Source: Actinomycetes bacterium (GTDB taxonomy: Bacteria; Actinomycetota; Humimicrobiia; Humimicrobiales; Humimicrobiaceae). Taken from it: a DNA stretch of 11,494 nucleotides. The DNA lies in assembly GCA_030609215.1 (NCBI GenBank), contig JAUWCR010000014.1, positions 1-11,494 of the forward strand, written 5' to 3'. Positions 1 to 6,883 of this stretch are shown piece after piece. A program made the position numbers and the translations under genes. Positions within the stretch are counted from its first letter, which is position 1. Each line of letters begins with the position of its first letter. The notes beneath the pieces were generated by a model. That model was not told where the DNA came from and did not search any database. It saw only the letters and a list, made by a program, of their open reading frames with translations.

Positions 1-141
1 TTCTTCAAGCACTTCCAGTTTCACTTTTGCTTTATTATTACCATACAACTCCAGGTAATCTTCATCCAACCCTATTGATTCTGCTATTTCTTTGATGTGC
101 TTTATTTTTGCAGCTTGAGCAATCTCTATATCACTTTTCAA
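1..141 (-). CDS. fhs: Formate-tetrahydrofolate ligase, N-terminal 47 codons (3' part outside window)
   Basis: Fhs makes 10-formyl-tetrahydrofolate from formate, ATP and THF in the cytoplasm, the first committed step of the methyl branch. The frame is open from a TTG codon at 141-139 to the window edge. Its product starts [20 protein letters not shown], and the SDIEIAQAA box followed by a DEDYLELYG segment (residues 26-34) is the characteristic Fhs N-terminus. The P-loop and the rest of the roughly 555-residue enzyme lie beyond base 1. TTG is chosen because AAAGGGG sits 7 nt upstream, no ATG or GTG is in frame nearby, and the product then starts exactly at the conserved N-terminus. Where homologues as I recall them read YGKYKAK, this one reads YGNNKAK, a small local difference. 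It follows acsC after 88 nt and may be co-transcribed or have its own promoter. Identification rests on only 47 residues but the match is distinctive. Confidence 0.88.
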   Translation of the reverse strand, partial: MKSDIEIAQAAKIKHIKEIAESIGLDEDYLELYGNNKAKVKLEVLEE

Positions 142-229
142 GACAATTCCCCTTTCACTCTCTTATTGATTATTTCAATAAATTAAAAATATATAATAAA
201 ATCTTGTTATAATATACAAGATGTAGCAT
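142..229 (-). other. acsC-fhs intergenic region with a 7-bp dyad
   Basis: This 88-nt gap is almost entirely A+T except near the fhs ribosome site. It contains a perfect dyad, 201-207 ATCTTGT against 216-222 ACAAGAT, with an 8-nt loop TATAATAT. Read on the minus strand the dyad is followed by an interrupted U-rich run (about 200-185). The stem has only two G-C pairs, so it would be a weak terminator or attenuator at best. It could equally be an operator for a dimeric regulator in front of fhs. I found no convincing -35/-10 pair here: the best pairs have spacers of 15 or 20 nt. Confidence 0.4.
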
Positions 230-1579
230 TTATGCAACATAATTTTTTAAAAATTTTGGTACTTCACCTGCTTCTCTTGGGCCCACTGTAATTTTCCATT
301 TTCCATCTAATTCATCTTCCAGCTCACCCTGGAGCTGAGCTACATATCCAGGTATCACAATTTCTTTCGTTTTAACTTTATCTGCTATTCCACTCTTATT
401 AATAAACTGAGCAATTAATTCAGGAACAAACTTACCAGCAGCCCATGCTGTAAGTACTGATTGACCTTCAACATCCATAACAAGTAACCACGAAGGAACC
501 TTGCTGCCCTCAATTTCTCCCGAGATTATAAAATAGGTAAGAGAAAAATTAGTTGTAATCAATACAGGTGAATTTTCATCTGGACTGCCAATTTCATATA
601 TCTTTTGTTCTACCTGCATTGGTTTTCTTGGGTCTGTATATATATTTTGTCTATACACCAAAAGCGGGTATACACTTTGCGGCTTAGCATTTGATAGTAC
701 TATAATAGAACCATATTTTGCTACAAATATAGAAGCTATTAATGTTTCTTTTAAAGGATCATCTGTAATTTCATTGGGAAAAACTATAGTAGGATAACCA
801 AATAATCTATCTTTCTTTTTAATAGCTGCTCTCCTTAATGTTAATTGATTGAAAAAATCGCTTTTAAGATCTCTTTTTCCAATATCAATAACCAGATTTT
901 TAATACCTTCCTTTCGCATTTTTTCAGTCATTGCTGCTATATCCTCAAATGATTCTCCTCTAATTACTATTGGACAGCCTGTTTCCTTGCTTAATGAAAT
1001 AAATTTATCTATATTATCTTTTGTAGCAGTATGAATAAGTGGTTTCCTGTCTTTATACTCAGTTGCAGCAGCCATTAAAGTATCAGGATCTGAAGAAATA
1101 AATATTAAAGGCTTCTTAGTAATAGAAGCAATTTTTTCAACTGCCCCTAAAAAAATATTTTTATCCCCAGATTTATTTTTAATACAGATTGCATCCAGCT
1201 CCAGTGTTTGACCAACTCTTTCATACTTTAAATCATTTACATTTTTTACTATTTCTTCTACTTTTGCTGGATCAGTATCATCATCTACGGACACTGCGAA
1301 AGCATTTTGATTAACAAAAGTTCTGTCATGTCGAAACATTACAGTTTCTTCACCAACTATAAAAGAATTATCCTCTGTACCTACCTGTACCTTAAGTATT
1401 GGCGGTTGTGCAGCTTCCGAGAGAGCTTCTTTTACTTCTTCGGAAACATGAGGACATTTTGCCAGTTCTACTTTTCCAGCTACAAGCTGCATTGCAAAAG
1501 CAAGACAGGTGGGAAATCCACAATCCTTGCAATTAGTTTTTGGCAGTTTCTTAAATATCTCTAGGCCGCTTAATGCCAT
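230..1579 (-). CDS. acsC: Corrinoid iron-sulfur protein large (gamma) subunit
   Basis: AcsC pairs with AcsD to form the corrinoid iron-sulfur protein, which accepts a methyl group from methyl-THF via AcsE and hands it to the A-cluster of AcsB. The 449-residue product is close to the usual 440-450. Residues 17-42 hold C17-x2-C20-x4-C25-x16-C42, the ligand set of the [4Fe-4S] cluster that passes the reactivating electron. A TIM-barrel domain follows (roughly 60-310), then a C-terminal cobalamin-binding Rossmann-type domain (about 325-449), where corrinoid binds base-off. The start MALSGLEIFKKLPKTNC aligns with the MPLTGLEIYKQLPKKNC type of N-terminus known from Moorella. The ATG is preceded by a run of six G (1588-1583), close to the start codon. 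It lies 34 nt after acsB and 88 nt before fhs. It is separated from its partner gene acsD by acsA and acsB, which differs from the arrangement I recall for several model acetogens. Confidence 0.96.
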   Translation of the reverse strand: MALSGLEIFKKLPKTNCKDCGFPTCLAFAMQLVAGKVELAKCPHVSEEVKEALSEAAQPPILKVQVGTEDNSFIVGEETVMFRHDRTFVNQNAFAVSVDDDTDPAKVEEIVKNVNDLKYERVGQTLELDAICIKNKSGDKNIFLGAVEKIASITKKPLIFISSDPDTLMAAATEYKDRKPLIHTATKDNIDKFISLSKETGCPIVIRGESFEDIAAMTEKMRKEGIKNLVIDIGKRDLKSDFFNQLTLRRAAIKKKDRLFGYPTIVFPNEITDDPLKETLIASIFVAKYGSIIVLSNAKPQSVYPLLVYRQNIYTDPRKPMQVEQKIYEIGSPDENSPVLITTNFSLTYFIISGEIEGSKVPSWLLVMDVEGQSVLTAWAAGKFVPELIAQFINKSGIADKVKTKEIVIPGYVAQLQGELEDELDGKWKITVGPREAGEVPKFLKNYVA

Positions 1580-1613
1580 TCTCCCCCCTATTTATAATTA
1601 ATTTAATATTTGC

Positions 1614-3794
1614 CTACATCATTGGTTCCATCTCTAAAACAGGATGCTTAACCTTTTGTATCCATTCAAGAACCTGTTCTTCAGTTTGTGCATCTTCGTC
1701 AGTTGCAATTTTATCAATAAAACCAGGTATTCCCATTTCTTCTGCACGTTCTTCCAGGTGATCCCTTATTTCCTCTTTTAACTCTTTTGGCATCCAGACA
1801 AGCCTCTTTAGCCCTCCGTCGGCACTAATAAATTTTTTTGAAGCAATAAAGAATTTACTAATACCTATAAAACCTGGGGTTTGTATTCCTCCGCCTACCA
1901 TACCGGCAACCGTGGAAAATTTCATGCCACAGGGCGTTTCTAATACATGTTCTCTATTTACAGCCATAATACCGCTAGTTGAAGGAAGTATTGTCACTAT
2001 TACCTCAAAACAACCGCAGGAAGTCATAGGGTTTTCCATCATAGAATAAGCTGAAAATGATTCCAGTGTCTGGTTGGAAGATTTGTAAACAAAATCATTT
2101 ACTCCTTTCCACACACCTAACTTTTCATCTAATGTTTCACCTTTCTTTATTGGCTGATTAGGTCCTGTTGGGTTAATCTCATATGCAGCCTTGCAATCCA
2201 GCCAGTTATATGCTCCGCATAGTCCCGGTCTTTCTGGTGATACTGCACATACATGGTTTGGAGCAAATGATTGACACAGGGTGCATGAATAATAAGTATC
2301 TACTGATTCATCAGTTAAAGCACCGAGTCTTTCATCTCTAGCTCTAAAGGCTTCCTTAGCCCTCTTCTTAAGTTCTGCGACATCTTCAAGATTTGTATAA
2401 ATCTTTATCTGGATTTTATCCATAATGTTGCCAAAATCTGTGTGCATTTTTGCATGGAGCGCTATTCCAAGATGTTTTATTTTAAATCCATTCTTAACAG
2501 CATCTTTACTGAACCTCATCCATATTATATCTCTCTGGCCCATATGGAATATTCCACTTGCATAATTTGCAAAATAATGGATCTGCCTTTCCATAACCGG
2601 TTCAAAATCACTTTGCATCTTTCTACCAGTAACTATTGCCTCTATGCCAAGAGGAATTGCACTTCCTTCTTTTACATCATCAATCTCTGGCCCAAATACT
2701 TCCACTTTACCATCCTCAACTTCTGAAGCATCTGCCATATGAAGAAACTCTACAGCCTCACTCCTATTGCCGCCAAATTCAACATACATATTTTCTTTCC
2801 TAACTCTTTCTCCTTCAAATGCAGCTCCAAAAGCAACTGGCACATCAACTTTGTCTATAGTAATTTTAAGCCCTCTTACTTCTATGGCTTTAGCAACAAT
2901 TTCCTCATCAGAAATATTAGAAACAACATGCTCGTAAGTACATACGCCTCTTGGAAGAACCTCAGGTATGTCCGTATTTGCAATGGTTGGGAAACCAAAG
3001 TTAATTGCACCAGCAGCATTTGCATATTTTTCATCATCAACCTTACCTAACGCCAGAACAAATGCAAACACTCTGTCTTTATTATAATAAAGCATTTTAC
3101 GGTATTCCCCCCCCTGAACACCTCCAAAACTTAAAGCTACCCTGGCAGAAAAACCTGCAGCATGCACTGTAGATGTTACATCCTTACCAAACGGAATAAG
3201 CCTTGTATCCCAGCCCAATTCAATTCCCTCTTCTGCTAATTGTTCAGCCATAGATTTTCCATCTGTTGAAGCACTCATAAATACATATATACTTTTTTCC
3301 TGCAGTTCCCTTGCAATTTTAACTGCAGTTTTATTATCCTTGCATGCACCAACACATGCAGCAAACCCTGGAGCTGTTCCATCTACAAACTCAATGCCCC
3401 TTTCTCTTAAAATAACATCATCAGCTGCACCAAGCCATATACCATCAACAGGGTTTGGACCATCTATATACTTTATTGCTTCTATTATTTCTTCAGCCCA
3501 AAGAGTGGCAATACCTGCGTCCAGGCCCCAGCCTAGATACGGCAGCCATACTTTTTTTGAAGGGACAGGCGGAAGTAATTTTTTTACTTCCTCCATAACT
3601 TTTTCTGCATCTGATAGTTTCTCAACTTTCATCCCGGTCATACTATATATAACAGGTAGAAAGTATCCAGTATTCGGTAATTCTAATTTTTGGTCAGGTC
3701 CATGTTTTTTTAAACAATCCTTCAGTGATTTCTCTGCTCGTTCTACAATCTTGTAAGCACCTTTTATAGCACCAGTTATAATTATCTTAGACAT
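1614..3794 (-). CDS. acsB: Acetyl-CoA synthase (CODH/ACS alpha subunit)
   Basis: AcsB condenses CO from AcsA, a methyl group from CFeSP and coenzyme A into acetyl-CoA. At 726 residues it is the full-length bacterial three-domain form: an N-terminal CODH-docking domain (about 1-310) that archaeal CdhC lacks, a middle domain (about 310-490) and the A-cluster domain (about 490-726). The cubane ligands are visible as C504-x2-C507-x8-C516-x9-C526, and the distal-nickel motif as C593-G594-C595 in NPMTSCGCFE. These are offset by exactly two residues from Moorella C506/509/518/528 and C595-G-C597. The product ends HPVLEMEPMM followed by TAG, matching the family C-terminus, so TAG is a genuine stop here. 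The ATG lies 1 nt after the acsA stop, and its AGGAGG site is inside the last acsA codons, which suggests translational coupling. An uninterrupted G8 tract (3114-3107) encodes part of QGGE around residues 227-230. Confidence 0.98.
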   Translation of the reverse strand: MSKIIITGAIKGAYKIVERAEKSLKDCLKKHGPDQKLELPNTGYFLPVIYSMTGMKVEKLSDAEKVMEEVKKLLPPVPSKKVWLPYLGWGLDAGIATLWAEEIIEAIKYIDGPNPVDGIWLGAADDVILRERGIEFVDGTAPGFAACVGACKDNKTAVKIARELQEKSIYVFMSASTDGKSMAEQLAEEGIELGWDTRLIPFGKDVTSTVHAAGFSARVALSFGGVQGGEYRKMLYYNKDRVFAFVLALGKVDDEKYANAAGAINFGFPTIANTDIPEVLPRGVCTYEHVVSNISDEEIVAKAIEVRGLKITIDKVDVPVAFGAAFEGERVRKENMYVEFGGNRSEAVEFLHMADASEVEDGKVEVFGPEIDDVKEGSAIPLGIEAIVTGRKMQSDFEPVMERQIHYFANYASGIFHMGQRDIIWMRFSKDAVKNGFKIKHLGIALHAKMHTDFGNIMDKIQIKIYTNLEDVAELKKRAKEAFRARDERLGALTDESVDTYYSCTLCQSFAPNHVCAVSPERPGLCGAYNWLDCKAAYEINPTGPNQPIKKGETLDEKLGVWKGVNDFVYKSSNQTLESFSAYSMMENPMTSCGCFEVIVTILPSTSGIMAVNREHVLETPCGMKFSTVAGMVGGGIQTPGFIGISKFFIASKKFISADGGLKRLVWMPKELKEEIRDHLEERAEEMGIPGFIDKIATDEDAQTEEQVLEWIQKVKHPVLEMEPMM

Positions 3795-3795
3795 T

Positions 3796-5751
3796 TTATA
3801 AAGACCTCCTTGCTTCCATATCTAATAGAACTCTTTCCTTTTTAACATCTATTTTCAATGCTTTTCTTTTAGCCTGTATAACATCTATAACTTTATTTAA
3901 TAATTCATCTACATCAGCAATATATTCAAGTTGTCCTCCACACTTTTCCTGCCAGCCTTTTGTCATTAATTCCTTTACTTCACTGCTTGATTCTACAGGT
4001 ATAGGTTCCCCGCAAAATGCAACGTATACACCTGATGCTGTGCAATATGTTCCAATTGAGATTGCCTTCTCACTCATCCATTCAGGTGCAATTCCAGCTA
4101 CAGGAAGATCGCTTATATCTTCTCCCAGCCCGCCTTCTTCCACAACTTCTGATAAAACTGTAAGTATCCTTGAATTATCTACACAGGAACCTACATGAAG
4201 CACAGGAGGTATACCTCCTGTTTCACAAATTGACCTCAATCCTTCACCAGCATATTCCATAGCCTCCGGTATCATTAACCCGCATTTAGCTGTAGAAATT
4301 GCCGCACATCCTGTCACGGCAACTAGATAATCTCTCTTAATAAGTTCCTTTGTTAAATAATTATGGTATTTATCATGAGTTACTCTCGCATTATTACAAC
4401 CAACTATTGCTACTACACCCTGAATCCTTCCATCAATAATTGCATCATTTAGTGGCCTGAAGGATTCTCTAAACCTCCCGCCAAGCGCATATTTAATATA
4501 TTCATGAGAAAATCCAGCTACCATATCTGACGTAATATCTGGTATACATAATTTTTCTTTCCTATTTTTAAAATTATCTATTGCCATTTTAATAATTTCT
4601 CTTGCCAGCTCCAGTCCATTATTATCCTGAAATTCCATATGGGTTGCTCCTGATATCTTACACTTAGGTGAACACGTAATAAGTTTAGTATGATACTCTT
4701 TAGTAACTTCTCCCAGTGCCTGCATAATACATTGTATGTCTACAATCATAAGTTCCACTGCACCAGTCATTATTGCCATTTCCTGGGAGAGAAAATTACC
4801 AATAGGTGCTATTCCCTGGCGCATTAACATCTCATTTGCTGTACAGCAAATACCAACTACATTTATACTCTTAGCGCCTTTAGTTTTTGCATATTCAATC
4901 AGTTCCTTGTCATCTGCAAGTCCTACAATTATTTCAGATAATGTTGGCTCATGACCATGAATAACAATATTTACTTCATCTTTTGCCAGCATTCCTAAAT
5001 TAGCCTTAGCACACACTGCCCTTGGAGTTCCAAACAAAATATCACTAATCTCTGTACCAATCATAGAGCCTCCCCAGCCATCAGATAATGCAGTTCTCAA
5101 GCATGCATCAAGTATATGTTCAGCATGCTGATCTACTCCTACGTGTGTTCTGTGCATTATTTCAACTACTTCCCTGTCTATACCTCTGGGAATGATCTTA
5201 CTCTTCTTCCATACATCCTGCCTCTTTTTAGGAGCCATCTTTATTAAGTCTATTTCCCCATGCTGCTGACCAAATAGTGAAAGCGCCTTATCAGCAGTTT
5301 CTTTAGCTATTTCTTTTATATCCCGATCGTCTATTTTAACTCCGATATTTTTAGCAAATTTCAGCAGCTTTAACTCATCCTTAATTTCAACACCTGGAGC
5401 CTTATCTTCAGCTACAAGGCCCAGCATATGTGCCATATCTCTTCCATGATCAGAATGAGCAGAAGCACCTGCTGCAACATGACGTGCAAAATTCCTGGCA
5501 GCTATAGTAGATAAAGTTGCTCCGCAAAGACCTGTTTTACCTTCTCTAACTCTGCATGGCCCCATTGAACAATTTTTACAGCAAATACCTGATATTCCAG
5601 ACCCAATAGGACATGGCTTCATGGATTGTGCGCGATCAAACACAGTAGATACTTCTTTGTCAGTATTTTCAATTACATAACAAACTGCTTCATCCACACT
5701 TATTTCACTGATCTCTCTTTTACCTTTATTTTTCTTTTTATCTTCAGCCAT
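3796..5751 (-). CDS. acsA: Anaerobic Ni-Fe carbon monoxide dehydrogenase (CODH/ACS beta subunit)
   Basis: AcsA reversibly reduces CO2 to CO and forms the dimeric core of the CODH/ACS complex. Length 651 fits the family. The N-terminus has a lysine-rich stretch (residues 4-12), then the cluster region: candidate D-cluster ligands C47 and C57, and B-cluster ligands C58, C61, C66 and C76. C-cluster ligands by alignment to Moorella are H267 (in HGHEP), C303 (in GICCTANE), C341 (DIQC), C452 (GCNN), C482 (TGC) and C523 (GSCVDNS). The catalytic lysine is K562 in APEWMSEK. The proton-relay histidine series is H99, H102, D105, H108: the third member is Asp rather than His. The spacing C47-x9-C57 is two residues longer than the CX7C of Moorella and Rhodospirillum enzymes. 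The ATG is preceded by AAAGGATGG at a long spacing (about 13 nt). The gene sits 34 nt after acsD and 1 nt before acsB. Its place beside acsB marks it as the ACS-linked CODH rather than a stand-alone CooS. Confidence 0.97.
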   Translation of the reverse strand: MAEDKKKNKGKREISEISVDEAVCYVIENTDKEVSTVFDRAQSMKPCPIGSGISGICCKNCSMGPCRVREGKTGLCGATLSTIAARNFARHVAAGASAHSDHGRDMAHMLGLVAEDKAPGVEIKDELKLLKFAKNIGVKIDDRDIKEIAKETADKALSLFGQQHGEIDLIKMAPKKRQDVWKKSKIIPRGIDREVVEIMHRTHVGVDQHAEHILDACLRTALSDGWGGSMIGTEISDILFGTPRAVCAKANLGMLAKDEVNIVIHGHEPTLSEIIVGLADDKELIEYAKTKGAKSINVVGICCTANEMLMRQGIAPIGNFLSQEMAIMTGAVELMIVDIQCIMQALGEVTKEYHTKLITCSPKCKISGATHMEFQDNNGLELAREIIKMAIDNFKNRKEKLCIPDITSDMVAGFSHEYIKYALGGRFRESFRPLNDAIIDGRIQGVVAIVGCNNARVTHDKYHNYLTKELIKRDYLVAVTGCAAISTAKCGLMIPEAMEYAGEGLRSICETGGIPPVLHVGSCVDNSRILTVLSEVVEEGGLGEDISDLPVAGIAPEWMSEKAISIGTYCTASGVYVAFCGEPIPVESSSEVKELMTKGWQEKCGGQLEYIADVDELLNKVIDVIQAKRKALKIDVKKERVLLDMEARRSL

Positions 5752-5785
5752 TATTTTAATTGCACCATCCTTTATAAATTATCTA

Positions 5786-6727
5786 TTATAGTAATTCCTT
5801 TATTATTTCTTTTATTAAGCTTACTGCTTTTGGATGTCTCATAGTTATAATATTTGAACCAGAGGCGAGCATACACATAACTGAAATTGTTTCCCAGTTT
5901 ATACCTCTTTCTTCCAGGTCTCCCCACTCTGGATATTCTTTTTCACTTTCTTTTACCTCTTTTACTTTCCATACTTCACTTGCAATATTATTAATAATAG
6001 GCATCTGTGTCATTTTATCATTTTGAATAAGAGCAGCAATTTTTAACCTTTCCATTGCAGAAAAACAATACTCAATACCATAACCTACTCCTGAACTTGA
6101 TGGGTCCATTGCTATCCTGTCTGGTGACAAGCCTAATTGAGTAAGCAGTATGTTTAGCTGTTTAGCAATATTCACATCAAGTGGATTTAATGCAATAACA
6201 TTATTATTATAGCCCATAGCTGCTGCAGCAAGTGTTTTGTAATTATCTTCTTCCACCCATCCCATTAAAATATTAGAATCAGCACTTTTTTCAGATACTT
6301 TCTTCATAACCTCTGCAATTTTTTCCATTGGTCCATCGCCATACAAAATAAGGGGTTTATCTATAGATTCCCTTACCTTATTTACAAGTTCTGCAGCATC
6401 TTCAGGAGAAGTATTTCCAGCATCAGGATTAGTACTTGCAAGATGCAGACAAATTGCTTCAGCACCAAATTCACTAATACATTTTTGTGACCATTTAACT
6501 GGGTCATCCCACACATCGCTGTAATATTTGGCTAAACTCTCTGGCCAGCCTGAAGGTTTTATATCAAAAACATCCATTGCGATTATCGGTTTGTTTGGTA
6601 ATTCACCTTCAAAACCATAAAAAGGCAGAGATGCTTCGCCGCCAATTAAAATCTCTGATTTGTCTTTGCCAAGCTTTACTGTATTTATCTTTCCTGTATA
6701 TTCATTTTTAGGAATTTGAAAGCCCAA
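5786..6727 (-). CDS. acsD: Corrinoid iron-sulfur protein small (delta/beta) subunit
   Basis: AcsD is the TIM-barrel partner of AcsC, and helps hold the corrinoid and dock the methyltransferase. Family signatures include GGEASLPFYGFEGE near the N-terminus, the NPLDVNIAKQLNILL segment, the DPSSSGVGYGIEY segment, and MRHPKA near the C-terminus. All have direct counterparts in Moorella AcsD. The longest frame starts at a GTG (6742-6740), but I prefer TTG at 6727-6725. GGGGGGAG ends 5 nt before the TTG, while the GTG has its only upstream purines directly abutting it. The resulting start MGFQIPKNEYTGKINTVKLG is also the same length, up to the conserved leucine-glycine, as the Moorella N-terminus. 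This gives 313 residues instead of 318. A 156-nt gap separates it from cooC, larger than the other acs gaps, and may carry an internal promoter. Family assignment is secure; the start is probable. Confidence 0.95.
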   Translation of the reverse strand: MGFQIPKNEYTGKINTVKLGKDKSEILIGGEASLPFYGFEGELPNKPIIAMDVFDIKPSGWPESLAKYYSDVWDDPVKWSQKCISEFGAEAICLHLASTNPDAGNTSPEDAAELVNKVRESIDKPLILYGDGPMEKIAEVMKKVSEKSADSNILMGWVEEDNYKTLAAAAMGYNNNVIALNPLDVNIAKQLNILLTQLGLSPDRIAMDPSSSGVGYGIEYCFSAMERLKIAALIQNDKMTQMPIINNIASEVWKVKEVKESEKEYPEWGDLEERGINWETISVMCMLASGSNIITMRHPKAVSLIKEIIKELL

Positions 6728-6732
6728 TATTT

Positions 6733-6745
6733 CTCCCCCCACCCC
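6733..6745 (-). promoter_or_regulatory. Poly-G ribosome binding site deciding the acsD start
   Basis: On the minus strand these bases read GGGGTGGGGGGAG, ending 5 nt before the TTG at 6727. The same GGGGGGAGA core stands in front of acsC (1588-1580). The upstream GTG (6742-6740) lies inside this G-run, so it would start translation within the ribosome site itself. This argues against the GTG as initiator. Confidence 0.6.
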
Positions 6746-6750
6746 TTCTT

Positions 6751-6801
6751 TTAATTTCTTGATTCTATTGCTAAAATATAGTAAATAATAATTTTTACCA
6801 T
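6751..6801 (-). CDS. Possible 16-codon leader peptide upstream of acsD
   Basis: An ATG at 6801 follows AAAGGTG with a 5-nt spacer and opens a 16-codon frame, MVKIIIYYILAIESRN, ending in TAA at 6753-6751, shortly before the acsD ribosome site. It is hydrophobic and matches no family I recognise. Short frames of this size arise often by chance in AT-rich DNA, and the candidate -35 box at 6801-6806 overlaps its start, so the two readings compete. I list it because the ribosome site is good and the gap is otherwise unexplained. Confidence 0.2.
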   Translation of the reverse strand: MVKIIIYYILAIESRN

Positions 6802-6806
6802 TGTAA
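6778..6806 (-). promoter_or_regulatory. Candidate internal promoter for acsD-acsA-acsB-acsC
   Basis: On the minus strand TTACAA (6806-6801) and TACTAT (6783-6778) are separated by exactly 17 nt, upstream of acsD. The -10 matches the sigma-A consensus at four of six positions and the -35 at three of six, so this is weaker than the acsV promoter. It would allow the catalytic genes to be made in excess of acsV and cooC. Confidence 0.3.
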
Positions 6807-6861
6807 CACCTTTGTAAAAAAACTTCAGTCTATTTTTTGGATTTTTCTATTGAAATTTTTT

Positions 6862-6874
6862 CAAAATCCTCCTT
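6862..6874 (-). promoter_or_regulatory. Orphan Shine-Dalgarno after cooC
   Basis: Just after the cooC stop (6886-6884) the minus strand carries AAAGGAGGA (about 6875-6867), as good a ribosome site as any in the window. It leads only to TTG AAA AAA TTT CAA TAG (6864-6847), five codons. The same frame then stays open for 31 codons through the ATG at 6801 to the TAA at 6751. This may be the remnant of a lost small gene between cooC and acsD, or chance. Confidence 0.25.
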
Positions 6875-6883
6875 TAGCTTAAT

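Noticed and set aside
3340..3756. A 138-codon plus-strand open frame opposite acsB, and other plus-strand frames opposite acsC, acsA, acsD, cooC and acsV.
   Set aside because: They lie wholly inside strongly conserved minus-strand genes, have low-complexity Ser/Ile/Phe-rich products typical of antisense shadows, and show no coherent domain.
5438..5480. Asp105 of AcsA in place of the third histidine of the CODH proton-relay series as a sign of an inactive enzyme.
   Set aside because: All C-cluster ligands and the catalytic lysine are intact, and as I recall the HSDHGRD form occurs in other CODHs, so it is more likely a clade variant than a defect.
6820..6840. A-rich run, ACTGAAGT and a T7 run on the minus strand between cooC and acsD as an intrinsic terminator.
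   Set aside because: The stem would be made only of A-T pairs around a three-base ACT/AGT core with a two-base loop, not stable enough to call.
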